Source: Pyrenophora tritici-repentis
Taxonomy: Eukaryota; Ascomycota; Dothideomycetes; Pleosporales; Pleosporaceae
Direction: 5' to 3'
Length of the DNA: 64,000 bases
NCBI RefSeq assembly: GCF_003171515.1
Contig: NC_089395.1
Span: forward strand, 1,860,001-1,924,000
The translations under genes and the position numbers were made by a program. Of the stretch, positions 10,576 through 20,967 are shown piece by piece. The notes under the pieces are model-generated. The model had not been told where the DNA came from, did not search any database, and saw only the letters and a list, made by a program, of their open reading frames with translations. The first letter of the stretch is position 1. Each line of letters begins with the position of its first letter.

Positions 10576-11045
10576 ACGTCTATCCCTGCGTGGCGGGACA
10601 CCCTGTGTACCGGGACGCTTTTTCATCCGGACCTTCGGCGTTGGGCCAGCGCCACTGTATTGAGTCAAGCTCAACGCTCATCCATTCTGCAGCTGCAGCC
10701 CTCCTGGCACGTCAGCCTCCGACGAAGGAGAGCGTAGTTTTAGACGCGCTGTAGGCCGATCTATCGCTGCAATTAATCGACCTCCTCCAAATACCCCCCT
10801 GTTAACGCGCGACGACCCGTCTTTAGTAACTTCTTAGAAGCTTAGAAAGGAAGCTTAGGTCTTAAAGATTAGAATCGCTGTCTCGAAAGATTAATTTAAG
10901 CTATAGAATATGCCTTCTAGCAGTGTTCCGCGCGGACAGCAAGATGGCGAAAACGTGTCTGCACGGACATAGCACTATCGCTGTACTTGGCGTGTAGTAG
11001 CCTGCAGTAGCGTGCTTAGATGTCTCTGTATCGTAACTTACTGTA
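10576..11045 (+). repeat. Left terminal inverted repeat of the NLR element
   Basis: About 465-470 bp, imperfectly inverted relative to 14996-15464. Shared blocks include CCAGCGCCACTGTATTGAGTCA, CTGCAGCTGCAG, GACGCGCTGTAGGCCGATCTAT and CCGCGCGGACAGCAAGAT. The inner boundary is approximate. Confidence 0.85.
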
Positions 11046-11342
11046 GTTACTGAAATGCATGCTTACTTAGGCTCAGCCCCCCCAAAACCGCCTTGGAGCA
11101 AGTCACTGCCATGCGCCTAGATTCGCTGCGCCTTATGCGCGCATGAAGGTTGCGGCTAAGCACAGCTGAACTCTCACAGCGATGCCGTCTTACATGCTCG
11201 TCAACTGCCTGCTCGCAGCCTACTTCATATTTGTGCGCAACAGAGATGTTCCCTGCTGCCCTGCAACGCTTACCTCTGCCCGTCTGTGCCACGCACCGCG
11301 ACCGAGTCTGCTAGCATTCCAGACAGAACATGCCGGAACACA

Positions 11343-14300
11343 ATGCGCCTTCTTAAGAGTCTCCCAGCAGGCGGCGGCTTCGAGCTGACGTCTTTCGGCG
11401 ACGACCTCGCTCCTCCGTACGCCATCCTCTCGCACACCTGGACGGACGGCCAAGAAGTTACATACAATGAGCTGTTGGCGGGAACAGGCGCAGACAAGCG
11501 CGGCTATGCTAAGATCCGCTTCTGCGGCGAGCGAGCTGCAGCAGACGGCCTCGAGTACTTCTGGGTGGACACCTGCTGCATCGACAAGTCTAAGAGCGAC
11601 GAGCTGAGCACAGCGATTAACTCTATGTTTCGCTGGTACCAGCGCGCAGTTAAGTGCTATGTATACCTGACAGACGTCCTAGTGCCAGATGAGGTCACTA
11701 ACGCCGAAGCCTTCCGCATATCGTGGCAGCAAGCTTTTCAGTGCAGTCGGTGGTTTACAAGAGGCTGGACGCTGCAAGAGCTACTCGCGCCAGCTAGCGT
11801 CGAGTTCTTCTCCCAGGACCGCAAGCGGCTAGGCAACAGGATCTCACTGGAGCAGGAGATACACAGCATTACTGGCATATCTATCGATGCGCTAAGAGGC
11901 CAAAGGCTTACCGAGTTCAGCATTGAGGAGCGGATGAGCTGGGCGGCGAAACGCACAACGACGGTAAAAGAGGATAGAGTGTACTGTTTGCTCGGCATCT
12001 TTGGGGTCTTCCTGCCGCTCATATATGGTGAGGGAGAAGAGTATGCGGCGCTGCGTCTCAAGGACGAGATTCAGAAGCGGCAGCAAGGACGGGAGAATGT
12101 AGATGTGCAAGACCTGTCCGGTGTGTATTGAGCTTGGCTCGAATAGCATCGCACTGCACGGACCGCACTTAGCTAATAACCTGTAGTCTCGGTGTCTCTA
12201 CCTTTCCCACGAAACGAGCTCTTCGTCGGACGAGACAGCGAACTCCAGTCGATCGAACGAGCCCTCCTTTCACCTAATACCCACCGACGGATAACTATAT
12301 ATGGACTAGGAGGATGTGGAAAATCAGCGCTTTCTCTTGAGTTTGCGTATCGCGCACTTGCGGGACACGCTAAACGCTTAGTTTTCTGGGTGCCAGCTAT
12401 GAGTCAAGAGAGTTTCAAGCTTGCCTATCGCGAGATTGGAGTCCGTCTTCGTATACCAGGGATCAGCGATGACAACGCGGACGTTAAGCGACTTGTTAAG
12501 GAGACATTAAGCTTAGCAAACGTAGGCGATTGGCTAATGATCGTCGACAACGCCGATGACTCTCAGGTCTTGGTAGGAGTGGACAATGAAAGCCATGAGT
12601 CAGCTCGATTAATCGACTATATTCCGCACAGCAACAAAGGCGCAATTCTTTTTACCACTCGCAGTAGGAAGGCGGCTACGGACTTGACCCAGAGTGATAT
12701 CCTCGAGCTAAACGACATAGGCAACGCTGAGGCTAGGCAGCTGCTTGCGCGGCGAACGACGAGACAAGCATTGCTGAACGATGAGGCGGCGGTTGACGTA
12801 TTGCTGGAGACATTTGCAGGCCTGCCGCTTGCTATCGTGCAGGCAGCCGCTTTTATGAACCAAAACGATACATCAGTCTCCGAGTACGTATCGCTACTCC
12901 AGCATGCTGGCACGAAAGCCGAGCTCTTTAGCGAGCACTTTGAAGATCCTAGCAGATACCACAGTATGGATAGCACGATTGCAAAGACATGGCACATCTC
13001 TTTTGAGCAAATTCGGAGACAAGACCCTCTTGCAGTAGAGTACCTCTCGTTCATTGCATGCATTGATCGTATTAACATTCCTCAGTCGCTGTTGCTGCCG
13101 GGAGGATCTGTTGTGCAGCAGACGAAAGCACTTGGAACGCTGACAGGATACGCATTTATCGCAGAGCGCCAGCAGACTGTGCCAGGATCCAGCAAAGAGA
13201 GGCTTTTTGATATGCACCGACTAGTGCACATGGCGTTGATCTGGTGGCTAGAGGGCCATGGTGAGCGGGCGGACTGGGCAGGCACAGCAGCAGCCCGAGC
13301 CGAAGAACTAGTGCCGTACGGCGGGCATGAAGGAAAAGAAGTATGGGGCGCGTACCTCCCACATGTAACGTACGTGGCTGGACTCGTTGACGTTGTAGAT
13401 GGCGCAGTGAGTGCTTCACTCCTAGAACGCCTGGGCCGGTGTCAGGAGAGTCTAGGGCAATATCCATCAGCAGAGACGTCGCACCGAAAAGCATCGTCCT
13501 TGGGGAAGGAGGTGCTTGGGCGTGAGCATCCAGACACGCTGACGAGCATGAGTAACTTGGCGGGAGTGCTGGGTCGCCAAGGCAAGTACAAGGAGGCGGA
13601 AGTGATGAACAGGCAGATGCTGGCGCTGTCTGAGACGGTGCTTGGGCGTGAGCATCCAGACACGCTGACGAGCATGAGTAACTTGGCGGGAGTGCTGGAT
13701 CGCCAAGGCAAGTACGAGGAGGCGGAAGCGATGAACAGGCAGACGCTAGCGCTGTCTGAGACGGTGCTTGGGCGTGAGCATCCAGAGACACTGACGAGCA
13801 TGAGTAACTTAGCGCTCGTGCTGGGTCGCCAAGGCAAGTACGAGGAGGCGGAAGCGATGAACAGGCAGACGCTGGCGCTAAAAGAGACAGTGCTTGGGCG
13901 TGAGCATCCTTCCACGCTGACGAGCATGAGTAACTTGGCGGGAGTGCTGGATCGCCAAGGCAAGTACGAGGAGGCGGAAGCGATGAACAGGCAGACGCTA
14001 GCGCTGAAAGAGACGGTGCTTGGGCGTGAGCATCCTTTCGCGCTGACGAGAATGAGTAACTTAGCGGGAATGCTGGGTCGCCAAGGCAAGTACGAGGAGG
14101 CAGAAGCAATGAACAGGCAGATGCTGGCGCTAAAAGAGACAGTGCTTGGGCGTGAGCATCCAGACACGCTGACGAGCATGAGTAACTTGGCGGGAGTGCT
14201 GGATCGCCAAGGCAAGTACGAGGAGGCGGAAGCGATGAACAGGCAGACGCTGGCGCTGTCTGAGACGGTGCTTGGGCGTGAGCATCCAGAGACACTGACG

Positions 14301-14600
14301 AGCATGAGTAACTTAGCGCTCGTGCTGGGTCGCCAAGGCAAGTACAAGGAGGCGGAAGCGATGAACAGGCAGACGCTGGCGCTGAAAGAGACGGTGCTTG
14401 GGCGTGAGCATCCAGACACGCTGACTAGTGTCTACTGCCTTGCACACCTTCTTGCCGAACAGCATCGTGTAGAGGAGTCTTTGCGTCTGTATCAGAGGGC
14501 ATCCACCGGATACGACACCGTCCTTGGAAACGACCATCCTATTACCCTGGCCTGTCACCAACATTACGCTAACCTATGCGCATCGCAAGAGCAGCAGTAG
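11343..14600 (+). CDS. NLR immune-type receptor: HET, NB-ARC and TPR repeats
   Basis: Exon 1 is 11343-12120 and exon 2 is 12187-14600, joined over a 66-nt intron (GTGTGT, branch GCTAATAAC, CTGTAG) in matching phase; 1063 residues. The ATG at 11343 is chosen because HET proteins typically begin MRLL. Residues about 26-165 form a HET domain (YAILSHTW, WVDTCCIDK, FTRGWTLQELLAP), the cell-death effector of fungal heterokaryon incompatibility. From about 262 there is an NB-ARC ATPase: P-loop GLGGCGKS (about 299-306), Walker B LMIVDNADD, FTTRS sensor and GLPLAI. From about 699 to the end are TPR repeats of 42 residues, seven nearly identical and two degenerate. Known fungal NLRs of this build sense a non-self cue through the repeats and trigger death through HET; that role is inferred here. 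It is the only gene in the TIR element. Confidence 0.92.
13506..14395 (+). repeat. 126-bp tandem repeats coding TPR units of the NLR
   Basis: Eight copies at exact 126-bp spacing, the first starting near 13506 and the eighth near 14389. The first seven are close to identical (core VLGREHP.TLTSMSNLA), the eighth and a ninth partial copy are degenerate. Variation is confined to a few codons: the residue after EHP (D, E, S, F), GV/LV/GM in the next helix, G/D before RQGKY, and LALS/LALK. Units 2+3 and 6+7 are the same pair apart from one E/K change, pointing to block duplication. Confidence 0.95.
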
Positions 14601-14995
14601 CTTGCCTGTTCTCCTAGCACGCTACATAGCGGTGCAGCAACATCTTCAAAGAAAGCATCAAAATTATCACGCGGGCCAGCAAAGATTTGCATTAGGAGCA
14701 CAAAGCAATAAAGAGTGTGTAGGGGCTATGTGCTTTCTTACAACATTAATATCTAGTTACCAGCAATATGGACACCCAAATAACCCCTACTAGGTATCCA
14801 GTCTGCTTCGTCGTTCTTGAGCGTTGCTATAAATTTAGCGGCGCAGCTTAATCGCTTTTTGATTCTTACTACACCTAGTAAGCACTTGAGCTACTAATCA
14901 CTAGCCTTCCTCATAATGATGTCGTGTATCTCGTGTTCTGAGATCCTGCAACGGATCCGTTAGCCGTCTGTCTAAGATAGGCAAAGCATGCTTTT
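14601..14995. other. NLR 3' flank inside the TIR element
   Basis: About 395 bp lie between the NLR stop and the right inverted repeat. No gene, transposase fragment or repeat is seen here. Confidence 0.5.
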
Positions 14996-15464
14996 CAGTA
15001 CAATAACATACACAGATATATGAGCACGCTACTACAAGCTACTGCATGCCAAGAGTGACGCTAGCTCTGTGCCTGTGCACATGAGTTTTAGCGATCTTGC
15101 TGTCCGCGCGGAGAAACTGCCGGAAGATATATTTTCTATATTAAATTAACCTTCAGAGCCTAGGAACTTAATCTTAAAGATCTAAGCTTCCTTCCTAAGC
15201 TTCTAAGCAGTTAGTAGAGATAGGTTGTTACGCGTGGACAGGGGGGTATTTAGAGGAGGTTAATTAATAGCAGTAATAGATCGGCCTACAGCGCGTCTAA
15301 CACTACGCTCTCCTTTATCGGAGGCTGACGTGCTAGGAGAACTGCAGCTGCAGGATGGATGCGCATTAAGCCTGACTCAATACAGTGGCGCTGGCCCGAC
15401 ACCAAAGGTCCGGATAAGAAAGCGTCGCGGCACACGGGGTGTCCCGCTACGCAGGGATAGACGT
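14996..15464 (-). repeat. Right terminal inverted repeat of the NLR element
   Basis: Inverted partner of 10576-11045, ending in GACGT next to the TA duplication at 15465-15466. Confidence 0.85.
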
Positions 15465-16345
15465 TATATGTGCTTTTGTAAAAGGTCCAGGGCGACAGCA
15501 GTGTTTTTGCGTATACATCCGTGGCTTAAATGCGCACGTGATCCAGAAATATGCTGACACTTACACCATTTCCCCAAACCATCATAGTTGAGCCAATTTC
15601 CATATGTCTGAACAAATTTGTACAGGCGATAAGTGACAGGCCTCCACACTGGAACATCAACCCGCCAATATTCATCAACCCAGCAGTCATTGAATAGAAC
15701 ACGATCTTCATTCTGGCAGCCACTGGATACAAAACTATACTGATAGCTTCTCATGGTACGACTGAAAGATTCCAAATTCTGTTCCAAGAAGAAGTCCAAC
15801 TGCTGATTGGCGTTCTGAAGTTCTTCACCATGGAGGAATTCACTGCCATGGAGCCAAGGAATCTTGACAACAATGCAAAGATCAATAGCAGGAAACATTC
15901 CATTTTCAGCAGCAGCAAGATGTTGTAAGATTTCCATCATGCGTGCGAAAAACATTGTGCGATGAAAGGACTGCCGCTCATCTGGGTACTCATTCCAAGG
16001 CAACAGAATATCACTCAGCTTACGGCTGAGGTAAAAGGCACAATCCTTGGCGTTCGCAACTGGATGGTGTTTGAGTAGTGTAAAGAACTCGTCCCGTGAT
16101 ATTTCTAACATGAGTTCATCGGTAGGCGAAAAAAGAGCAGCAGAAAGAGTATGATACTTACCGGTGGAGAACAAGTTATGTGTAGAATATGGGACTCGGG
16201 GGTCCGTTAGAAGGTCTTCAAGCGTTGGTGTTTTCGGAGCAAAGTAGATGTAAAGTTTTATGGGCACCTGCCAGATGTAAAGGCCAAGAGCTTGAAAGAC
16301 GGTCGATTTGACGGCTTCCTGCATAATCTGTGGTGTGTCTGACAT

Positions 16346-16969
16346 GATGAAAGACAATAGGATCTTCACGCGGCTAGCGTGCGCACCTACGTGAAGGATG
16401 ATCAAATCCTTTAGTTTCAGCTCTGGTGATTTCGGAGTGTGGATAAGTGCCGTCACAGAACAGTGAGAAAATGTTGTCTTTGCGGGAGTGTGAGAACGGC
16501 GCGGGGACCACAGACGAACAACGAATTCTTTCTTGTGCACGCGAAGTTTTCATCTCCTCCATAATACCACGGTACTGGACTTAGCATACTGACTGAAGAA
16601 CCATGGATTACATGATTTTGACGATAGCAACTTTTGCCTCATACTGACTGACAGCGGGGTATTCAGGCTTAGTTAGCGTCAGTTGCGAAGTGGGCCCCTG
16701 CGAAACCACGACTGCTTTCCTGTCCGTATCAAGTACCAGCCTGGGATCTCCAAAGGCTTTGAGAAAATTCCATAAATTGCGACGTTTTAGCTCGCTGTTA
16801 TGCATTTAGGTAGGGATGGACTGCGATAGAGAAATGGCTAGCTGGTTGCTTCAGCAACGCCGGAACGGCGCACTATTGCACCCTCCCAGCGCGAATGGCA
16901 GCTTCTTCTTGTTGACCACAAATTTTTTTCTTTCATCCTTACAAAATTTGATCCTCGGCTTCTATCATC
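16346..16969. other. Divergent intergenic region
   Basis: This lies between the start of the broken gene (16345) and the gene at 16970. A 65-codon ATG-led frame on the minus strand (16805-16608) ends in a clean stop. It could be a small exon but matches nothing I know. Confidence 0.35.
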
Positions 16970-18487
16970 ATGAGCATACCGGTGTTGCTTTCCCCCATAC
17001 AATTTACATATCCGGCGACGCGCGACCGGGCACGCGTTGGCGCAAACAACAACCTGGATGCTGAAAGACCACGGAGTCAGACTACCACAGATGAAGAGGA
17101 AGAGACACGAGAAGATTCAGAGTCTGATGATGACAGCGAAATGGAAGGCTGGATCGCAGAACAAAAACGTCAAATGGAAGCCTGGTATTTCAATGAGGCA
17201 GAGACTTACCCAATGGATTATGACATCCGATCACGGGTCCGCGAAGACATTAAACAACTATCAGAGGATTTTTGGCCTGTAAAACTTGAGGCTACACTTT
17301 CGTTCTGGGAGAAAGCTAGCATACACGCGGAGCCGTTTCTCATCCACGTTATGGACGAGAAATACGCGAAAGAGCCACTCGCAATTGATATTCTCCAGGA
17401 AGACGATCGCGCACTCGCAACAGCGGTGCAGACTGCTTGTCGCAAGACTGGCTTTGTACTGTTATTAGGACACCTGGAACTCAAAAGACATGGCGCAGTT
17501 TACGACATAGATGATCTTGGATCGAAGGCCACAGCCAGCGGCCTCCGGTATTACAATGAAGAAGATCTGCGTTCGCGACACTATATTGAGGAGCTCTTGG
17601 AAGAATCATGGCAGCTAACCCGAGTATATGATACCGACGGACATGTGGTTACTGGACAGATCAAGATCAACAAGGACAACATCGTCGAAGAAACACCATG
17701 GGGAGGATTCTACAACCCCAACAAACTGGTGTACCCAGCTGGGTACGATGAATATTATGGCGATCTGGTGACGCATTACTATGACGCTGCGGTAAGCAAC
17801 CTGGCAAGACTAGTAATTCCTTCACTAATGACGATGAAGGTCATGATCATAGTACCACGTGCCAATCTTCTGGATTTCCTGGACGTCGACCCGGGTTGGG
17901 CTGATATCGAAGCAGATTCAAAACAGGCGAACCTCTACACCAGTATCCACTATTTTATCACCAAGATGCGAAAATCTCCCGATCCAACATATCGCATTAG
18001 CTTCGTCTCAAGCTGTATGAAGATCATCGACTATAACAAAAAGATGTCTCTCAGAGACCGTATACCCAGCTGGTTTTGCCCTGCTCTTTTAGTAGGCGCC
18101 ATACACATGCAGGATGCTCGTCTGTGCAAGCGGATAGTGGATGCTTTCGGTCCGCAACTCAAAGTGCGGAGCTGGGAGCCATTCGAATATTGGATTAGCG
18201 ATGCCACTCTATTCTGGGATCTATTGAACCCAAGGAGGCCTATCCAGACAATCAAGGATCTCAATGCCTTCGTCGATGAACTACGGTGTGTCTGCTTATG
18301 GGACCCAGTTTCAGCCTTTCATTTTGACGCGTCCGAGACTGGACAGACTTTGGAAGACTTGGAAGACTTCATGCGTGAGCGGGCAGCTACTCGAGCTACC
18401 ACGGGCACGATCTTTCGAGGGAAAAAGAGGGGGGCTGAAGAGTCTGCAGATGACTCGCGCTTAGCCAAAAGGACGAATAGATACTGA
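16970..18487 (+). CDS. Unrecognised intronless protein (505 aa)
   Basis: One open frame from ATG (context CATCATGAG) to TGA. Residues about 38-62 are a strongly acidic, low-complexity stretch (DEEEETREDSESDDDSE), followed by a long, mostly helical region rich in Trp and Tyr with no signal peptide or membrane helix. The C-terminus is basic (RGKKRG, AKRTNR) and could act as a nuclear localisation signal. I do not recognise any domain. Lack of introns and its place beside a transposon-rich interval suggest an accessory gene. It is divergently arranged with the gene broken by the NLR element, which has similar length and aromatic/acidic composition, but no clear homology between them could be seen. 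Confidence 0.7.
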   Translation: MSIPVLLSPIQFTYPATRDRARVGANNNLDAERPRSQTTTDEEEETREDSESDDDSEMEGWIAEQKRQMEAWYFNEAETYPMDYDIRSRVREDIKQLSEDFWPVKLEATLSFWEKASIHAEPFLIHVMDEKYAKEPLAIDILQEDDRALATAVQTACRKTGFVLLLGHLELKRHGAVYDIDDLGSKATASGLRYYNEEDLRSRHYIEELLEESWQLTRVYDTDGHVVTGQIKINKDNIVEETPWGGFYNPNKLVYPAGYDEYYGDLVTHYYDAAVSNLARLVIPSLMTMKVMIIVPRANLLDFLDVDPGWADIEADSKQANLYTSIHYFITKMRKSPDPTYRISFVSSCMKIIDYNKKMSLRDRIPSWFCPALLVGAIHMQDARLCKRIVDAFGPQLKVRSWEPFEYWISDATLFWDLLNPRRPIQTIKDLNAFVDELRCVCLWDPVSAFHFDASETGQTLEDLEDFMRERAATRATTGTIFRGKKRGAEESADDSRLAKRTNRY

Positions 18488-19103
18488 GCGCATGACTTAA
18501 GCGAAATAAGCAATATCACCATCACTCTCGTTTCCCATTCCTTACAGTGCTACACGAAAAGAACGCTCAAAGGGATTCTGTGTGCACGCGCCCGCAAGCC
18601 TCAACACACGACACCCACTGTGGCGCTCCCGCACACAGCCACTTTTAGTGGTGATACAGCGCGAGGCTTCCATCGAGACATTCTTTTCGATCGGCGACCT
18701 ACGGCACAATTTTCAGATGAAACTCTGCTTCCACCAATGGCAAATGCCCTCTCTGCGGCTGATGTGGAGACCGACAGGTGCAGTTGCACTGCGGGAACTC
18801 CGCCAGACTAATTCCTGAAGGAGTGTGGCTCTGCACCGTTGCATGCGACGGTGCATCTCCGCCCCGGGAGCGTCGCACATTGGGTGGGTTGGTCGCCGAG
18901 GCTTGACAGCGATGATATATTTTGGACGCCTTATCTTCGAGGCGCAATATATACATGGGGCGGGCAGTCGTCATAGCCAGGATGGGATCTCAATGTTCTT
19001 CTTCATATCATACGCGCTCATAGCCTAGGATTCCCGTCGCGTAAATCCCCTCGAACAGTACTTCGAGGAGAGAGCTGCTGCGAAATCGCATGCCACCTAC
19101 GCA
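18488..19103. other. Intergenic
   Basis: No coding frame is convincing; the short overlapping frames on both strands at 18582-18974 look like chance. The last 100 bp would be the leader of the 19104 gene. Confidence 0.4.
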
Positions 19104-20059
19104 ATGTCCTCCACCCCATTATCAACGCACTACGATAGAGAAGACAAGACCCCCGCATCAACCTTGCAGGTGAATCGCGACGCTGAGGGCTTGCAAGTCG
19201 ATTACGATGGCTTGTATCCAGACCCCATGAAGAAACATCACCCCGACGATAAATATGTCTCGCAACACAACGATGCAGGCTTGATGCCCATGGAGCGGGC
19301 TGATCCGGAGCCACTGCCTACAAAAAACAAACGAGAGAGGATATGTGGGCTCAAAAGGCGCACTTTCTTCATTGTGATGATTGTGGCTATGCTGGTGGTA
19401 ATAGTTGCTGCTGTTGGTGGAGGGGTAGGTGGATATCAGGCCAGTAAAAGTACAACTACAACTACAACTCCAACTCCAACTCCAACTTCAAGTTCAACTC
19501 CAACTCCGACCAGGTATGTTCAGTAGTGGCAGCTCCATACAATGACATCAAATATTGAGTGTACGTTCAGCGAGGACCAAGGAGAAAGCGCCGAAGATCC
19601 GGCAGCCACAACAACAGCCGTCACATCTGGCACAACAGGTATCGCCGAGCGTCCATGCATGTAAGTTCTTTCCTGGCACCACGATCTCACATTTTTCAAG
19701 TGTCACTAACGAACTGCAGCCCTGCATACGTCCAACCTCAATCAAGGCCCCAAGCCACCCCACGCAACGTCGCGGACCCCTACGTTGCCACAGGTGCTAC
19801 CTTCAACATAACATGTCGACGAGTCCCTCCGGTAGATGCGCCATTAGAAAATTTCAAGGTCTTCACAATATACACCTTCAAAGAGTGTATGGATAAGTGT
19901 GCGGGATATATACACTGTAAAGGGGTGGTGTACGGCGCCAATTTGACGGACATGGTACTTGATGGCAAGCCAGGGGGAAACTGCTTGCTCAAGAATGCGA
20001 CTTGGGATGCCAGTAGGCCTCCAGGCAAATTCTGGATGGCTAGCGCCGTTAAAGTATGA
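19104..20059 (+). CDS. Single-pass membrane protein with Thr/Pro stalk and Cys-containing head
   Basis: Three exons: 19104-19513, 19571-19660 and 19720-20059. Introns are 19514-19570 (57 nt, GTATGT...TTCAG) and 19661-19719 (59 nt, GTAAGT, branch CACTAAC, CTGCAG). Phases agree and give 279 residues. There is no N-terminal signal peptide. A hydrophilic cytoplasmic N-terminus of about 85 residues is followed by one transmembrane helix (about 87-111, FFIVMIVAMLVVIVAAVGGG), so type II topology is expected. A TTTTTPTPTPT-rich stalk follows, then a head of about 100 residues with five cysteines (FNITC, FKECMDKCAGYIHC, GGNCLLKN). The CMDKC...C...NC spacing recalls PAN/Apple-like domains that bind protein or carbohydrate; this is a resemblance, not a proven assignment. 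Confidence 0.8.
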
Positions 20060-20781
20060 GAGATACTACATACAAAGTCGGACAACATATTCAGCTCGAA
20101 ATTAAACGCGCCGATCGATTCTCTGCACTCTAGATTCTGCATACACCAGCGATACCGGTCCACCAATTAAATCACCAATCAGCTGCAACATAGCACTCTT
20201 TCTAGTGTCTTCTCGCTTCATCGGCTAGGTTCGCCAATCTCCACATCTTAGGTTCTTCGTTCAGATTTGTACCTGGAAGCACCAGCTCTGAAATGATGGG
20301 CTTCGATTGTTCCGTGCTCAATTCTTCGAGCGACTCAAATTCGCTATCTGGGTCGTCATGCGAAACGTGTCGTCCGACTGCGTTACGGACATCAACGCTG
20401 AGTCGGTCCTTCATGACAGCAAGCATGAGACTAGCGATGTACGCATTCTTCGACTGGTCGTGCAGACCCTTGAAGCATAAGATCAGAGCAGAGAGCAGAA
20501 ATTCGCTTGTGTCGGTCGGAACGCTACTTGGGTATTGCTCAAGCTGTTCGATGGAAGTGAGGATCGCGTTGGCGAGATGGGCCAGGAATATGATGAGCAT
20601 GGCGTCGTAGGCTTCGAAACTGTGGCGGAGATAGTATATGCGTAGGATACTTTCAAGTTCAATCATTGATTGCGCGATGATAGCCTGAGCGTTGTTGCGT
20701 TGGTAGGGCGTCAGAGAGTCCGAGCTGCCATCTGTGGCGGATACCTGCGTTTTGAACAGCGTCATAAACATGCTGTGATAT

Positions 20782-20934
20782 TGTAACGGTGTGAGGAGAG
20801 GAGGAGGACTGCGTTGCATTGTGTAGCTATGGAGGAACTGCAGCTATATAGGTGTGTGCGATGAGAAAGTGTGGTAGCGATGGCCGTACCCAACTCTCAC
20901 CCAAGTCGGTCTTGGCAAGTCCCAAACCGTTACA
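20782..20934 (-). repeat. 3' LTR of copia-2
   Basis: 153 bp with inverted tips TGTAACGG/CCGTTACA. It is next to the purine tract (20935-20943 on the plus strand reads CTCCCCCCC). Confidence 0.93.
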
Positions 20935-20967
20935 CTCCCCCCCAGCTGCCGTGATCAACAAAGCTGA

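Larger units (their letters stand above)
10576..15464. mobile_element. 4.9-kb TIR element carrying an NLR gene, TA target duplication
   Basis: The element is 4889 bp. Both ends start ACGTCTATCCCTGCG, reading inward, and are flanked by TA (10574-10575, 15465-15466). The inverted ends stay similar for about 465 bp; many differences are transitions. TA duplication and ACGT termini are compatible with Tc1/mariner-type mobilisation, but no transposase is present. The only gene inside is the NLR at 11343-14600. The excision test is strong: removing 10576-15464 and one TA rejoins the frame of the host gene. The element would therefore be non-autonomous, moved by a transposase elsewhere. I cannot name the family. 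An alternative is a composite built from two inverted MITEs around a captured gene. Confidence 0.85.
10384..16345 (-). pseudogene. Unrecognised gene split by the NLR-carrying TIR element
   Basis: The 5' part runs from an ATG at 16345 to the insertion point at 15465. The 3' part continues at 10573 and stops at 10384. Taking out the element and one TA gives a single open frame of 357 codons including the stop, with no intron. In the present arrangement the frame reads ...QKHI and stops at once, because TA plus the first bases of the TIR create TAA. The protein has a hydrophobic N-terminal third (FQALGLYIWQVPIKLYIYF), a central region rich in aromatic and acidic residues, and a C-terminal basic segment. 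I do not recognise the family. It lies head to head with the intact gene at 16970, with about 620 bp between starts. The loss of function is inferred from the insertion. Confidence 0.7.

Noticed and set aside
10384..10674. A 96-codon minus-strand gene running from the left TIR outward
   Set aside because: The first third is TIR sequence (also present at 15370-15464) and the rest is the cut-off end of the host gene.
12121..12186. Separate HET and NB-ARC genes
   Set aside because: The 66-nt interval has donor, branch point and acceptor in phase, the second frame has no ATG at its start, and HET plus NB-ARC in one protein is a known arrangement.
13506..14395. CRISPR-like array
   Set aside because: The repeats are contiguous coding units without spacers, in a eukaryotic gene.
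13156..14419. Two long minus-strand frames (379 and 325 codons) opposite the NLR repeats
   Set aside because: They stay open only because the 126-bp repeats lack stops in those frames; their products are repetitive Ser/Cys/Pro strings, and the plus strand has clear domains.
15525..15564. A 40-nt intron in the gene broken by the NLR element
   Set aside because: It has a GTAAGT donor, but splicing would only fit if the target duplication were ignored. The unspliced frame joins exactly with a normal TA duplication.
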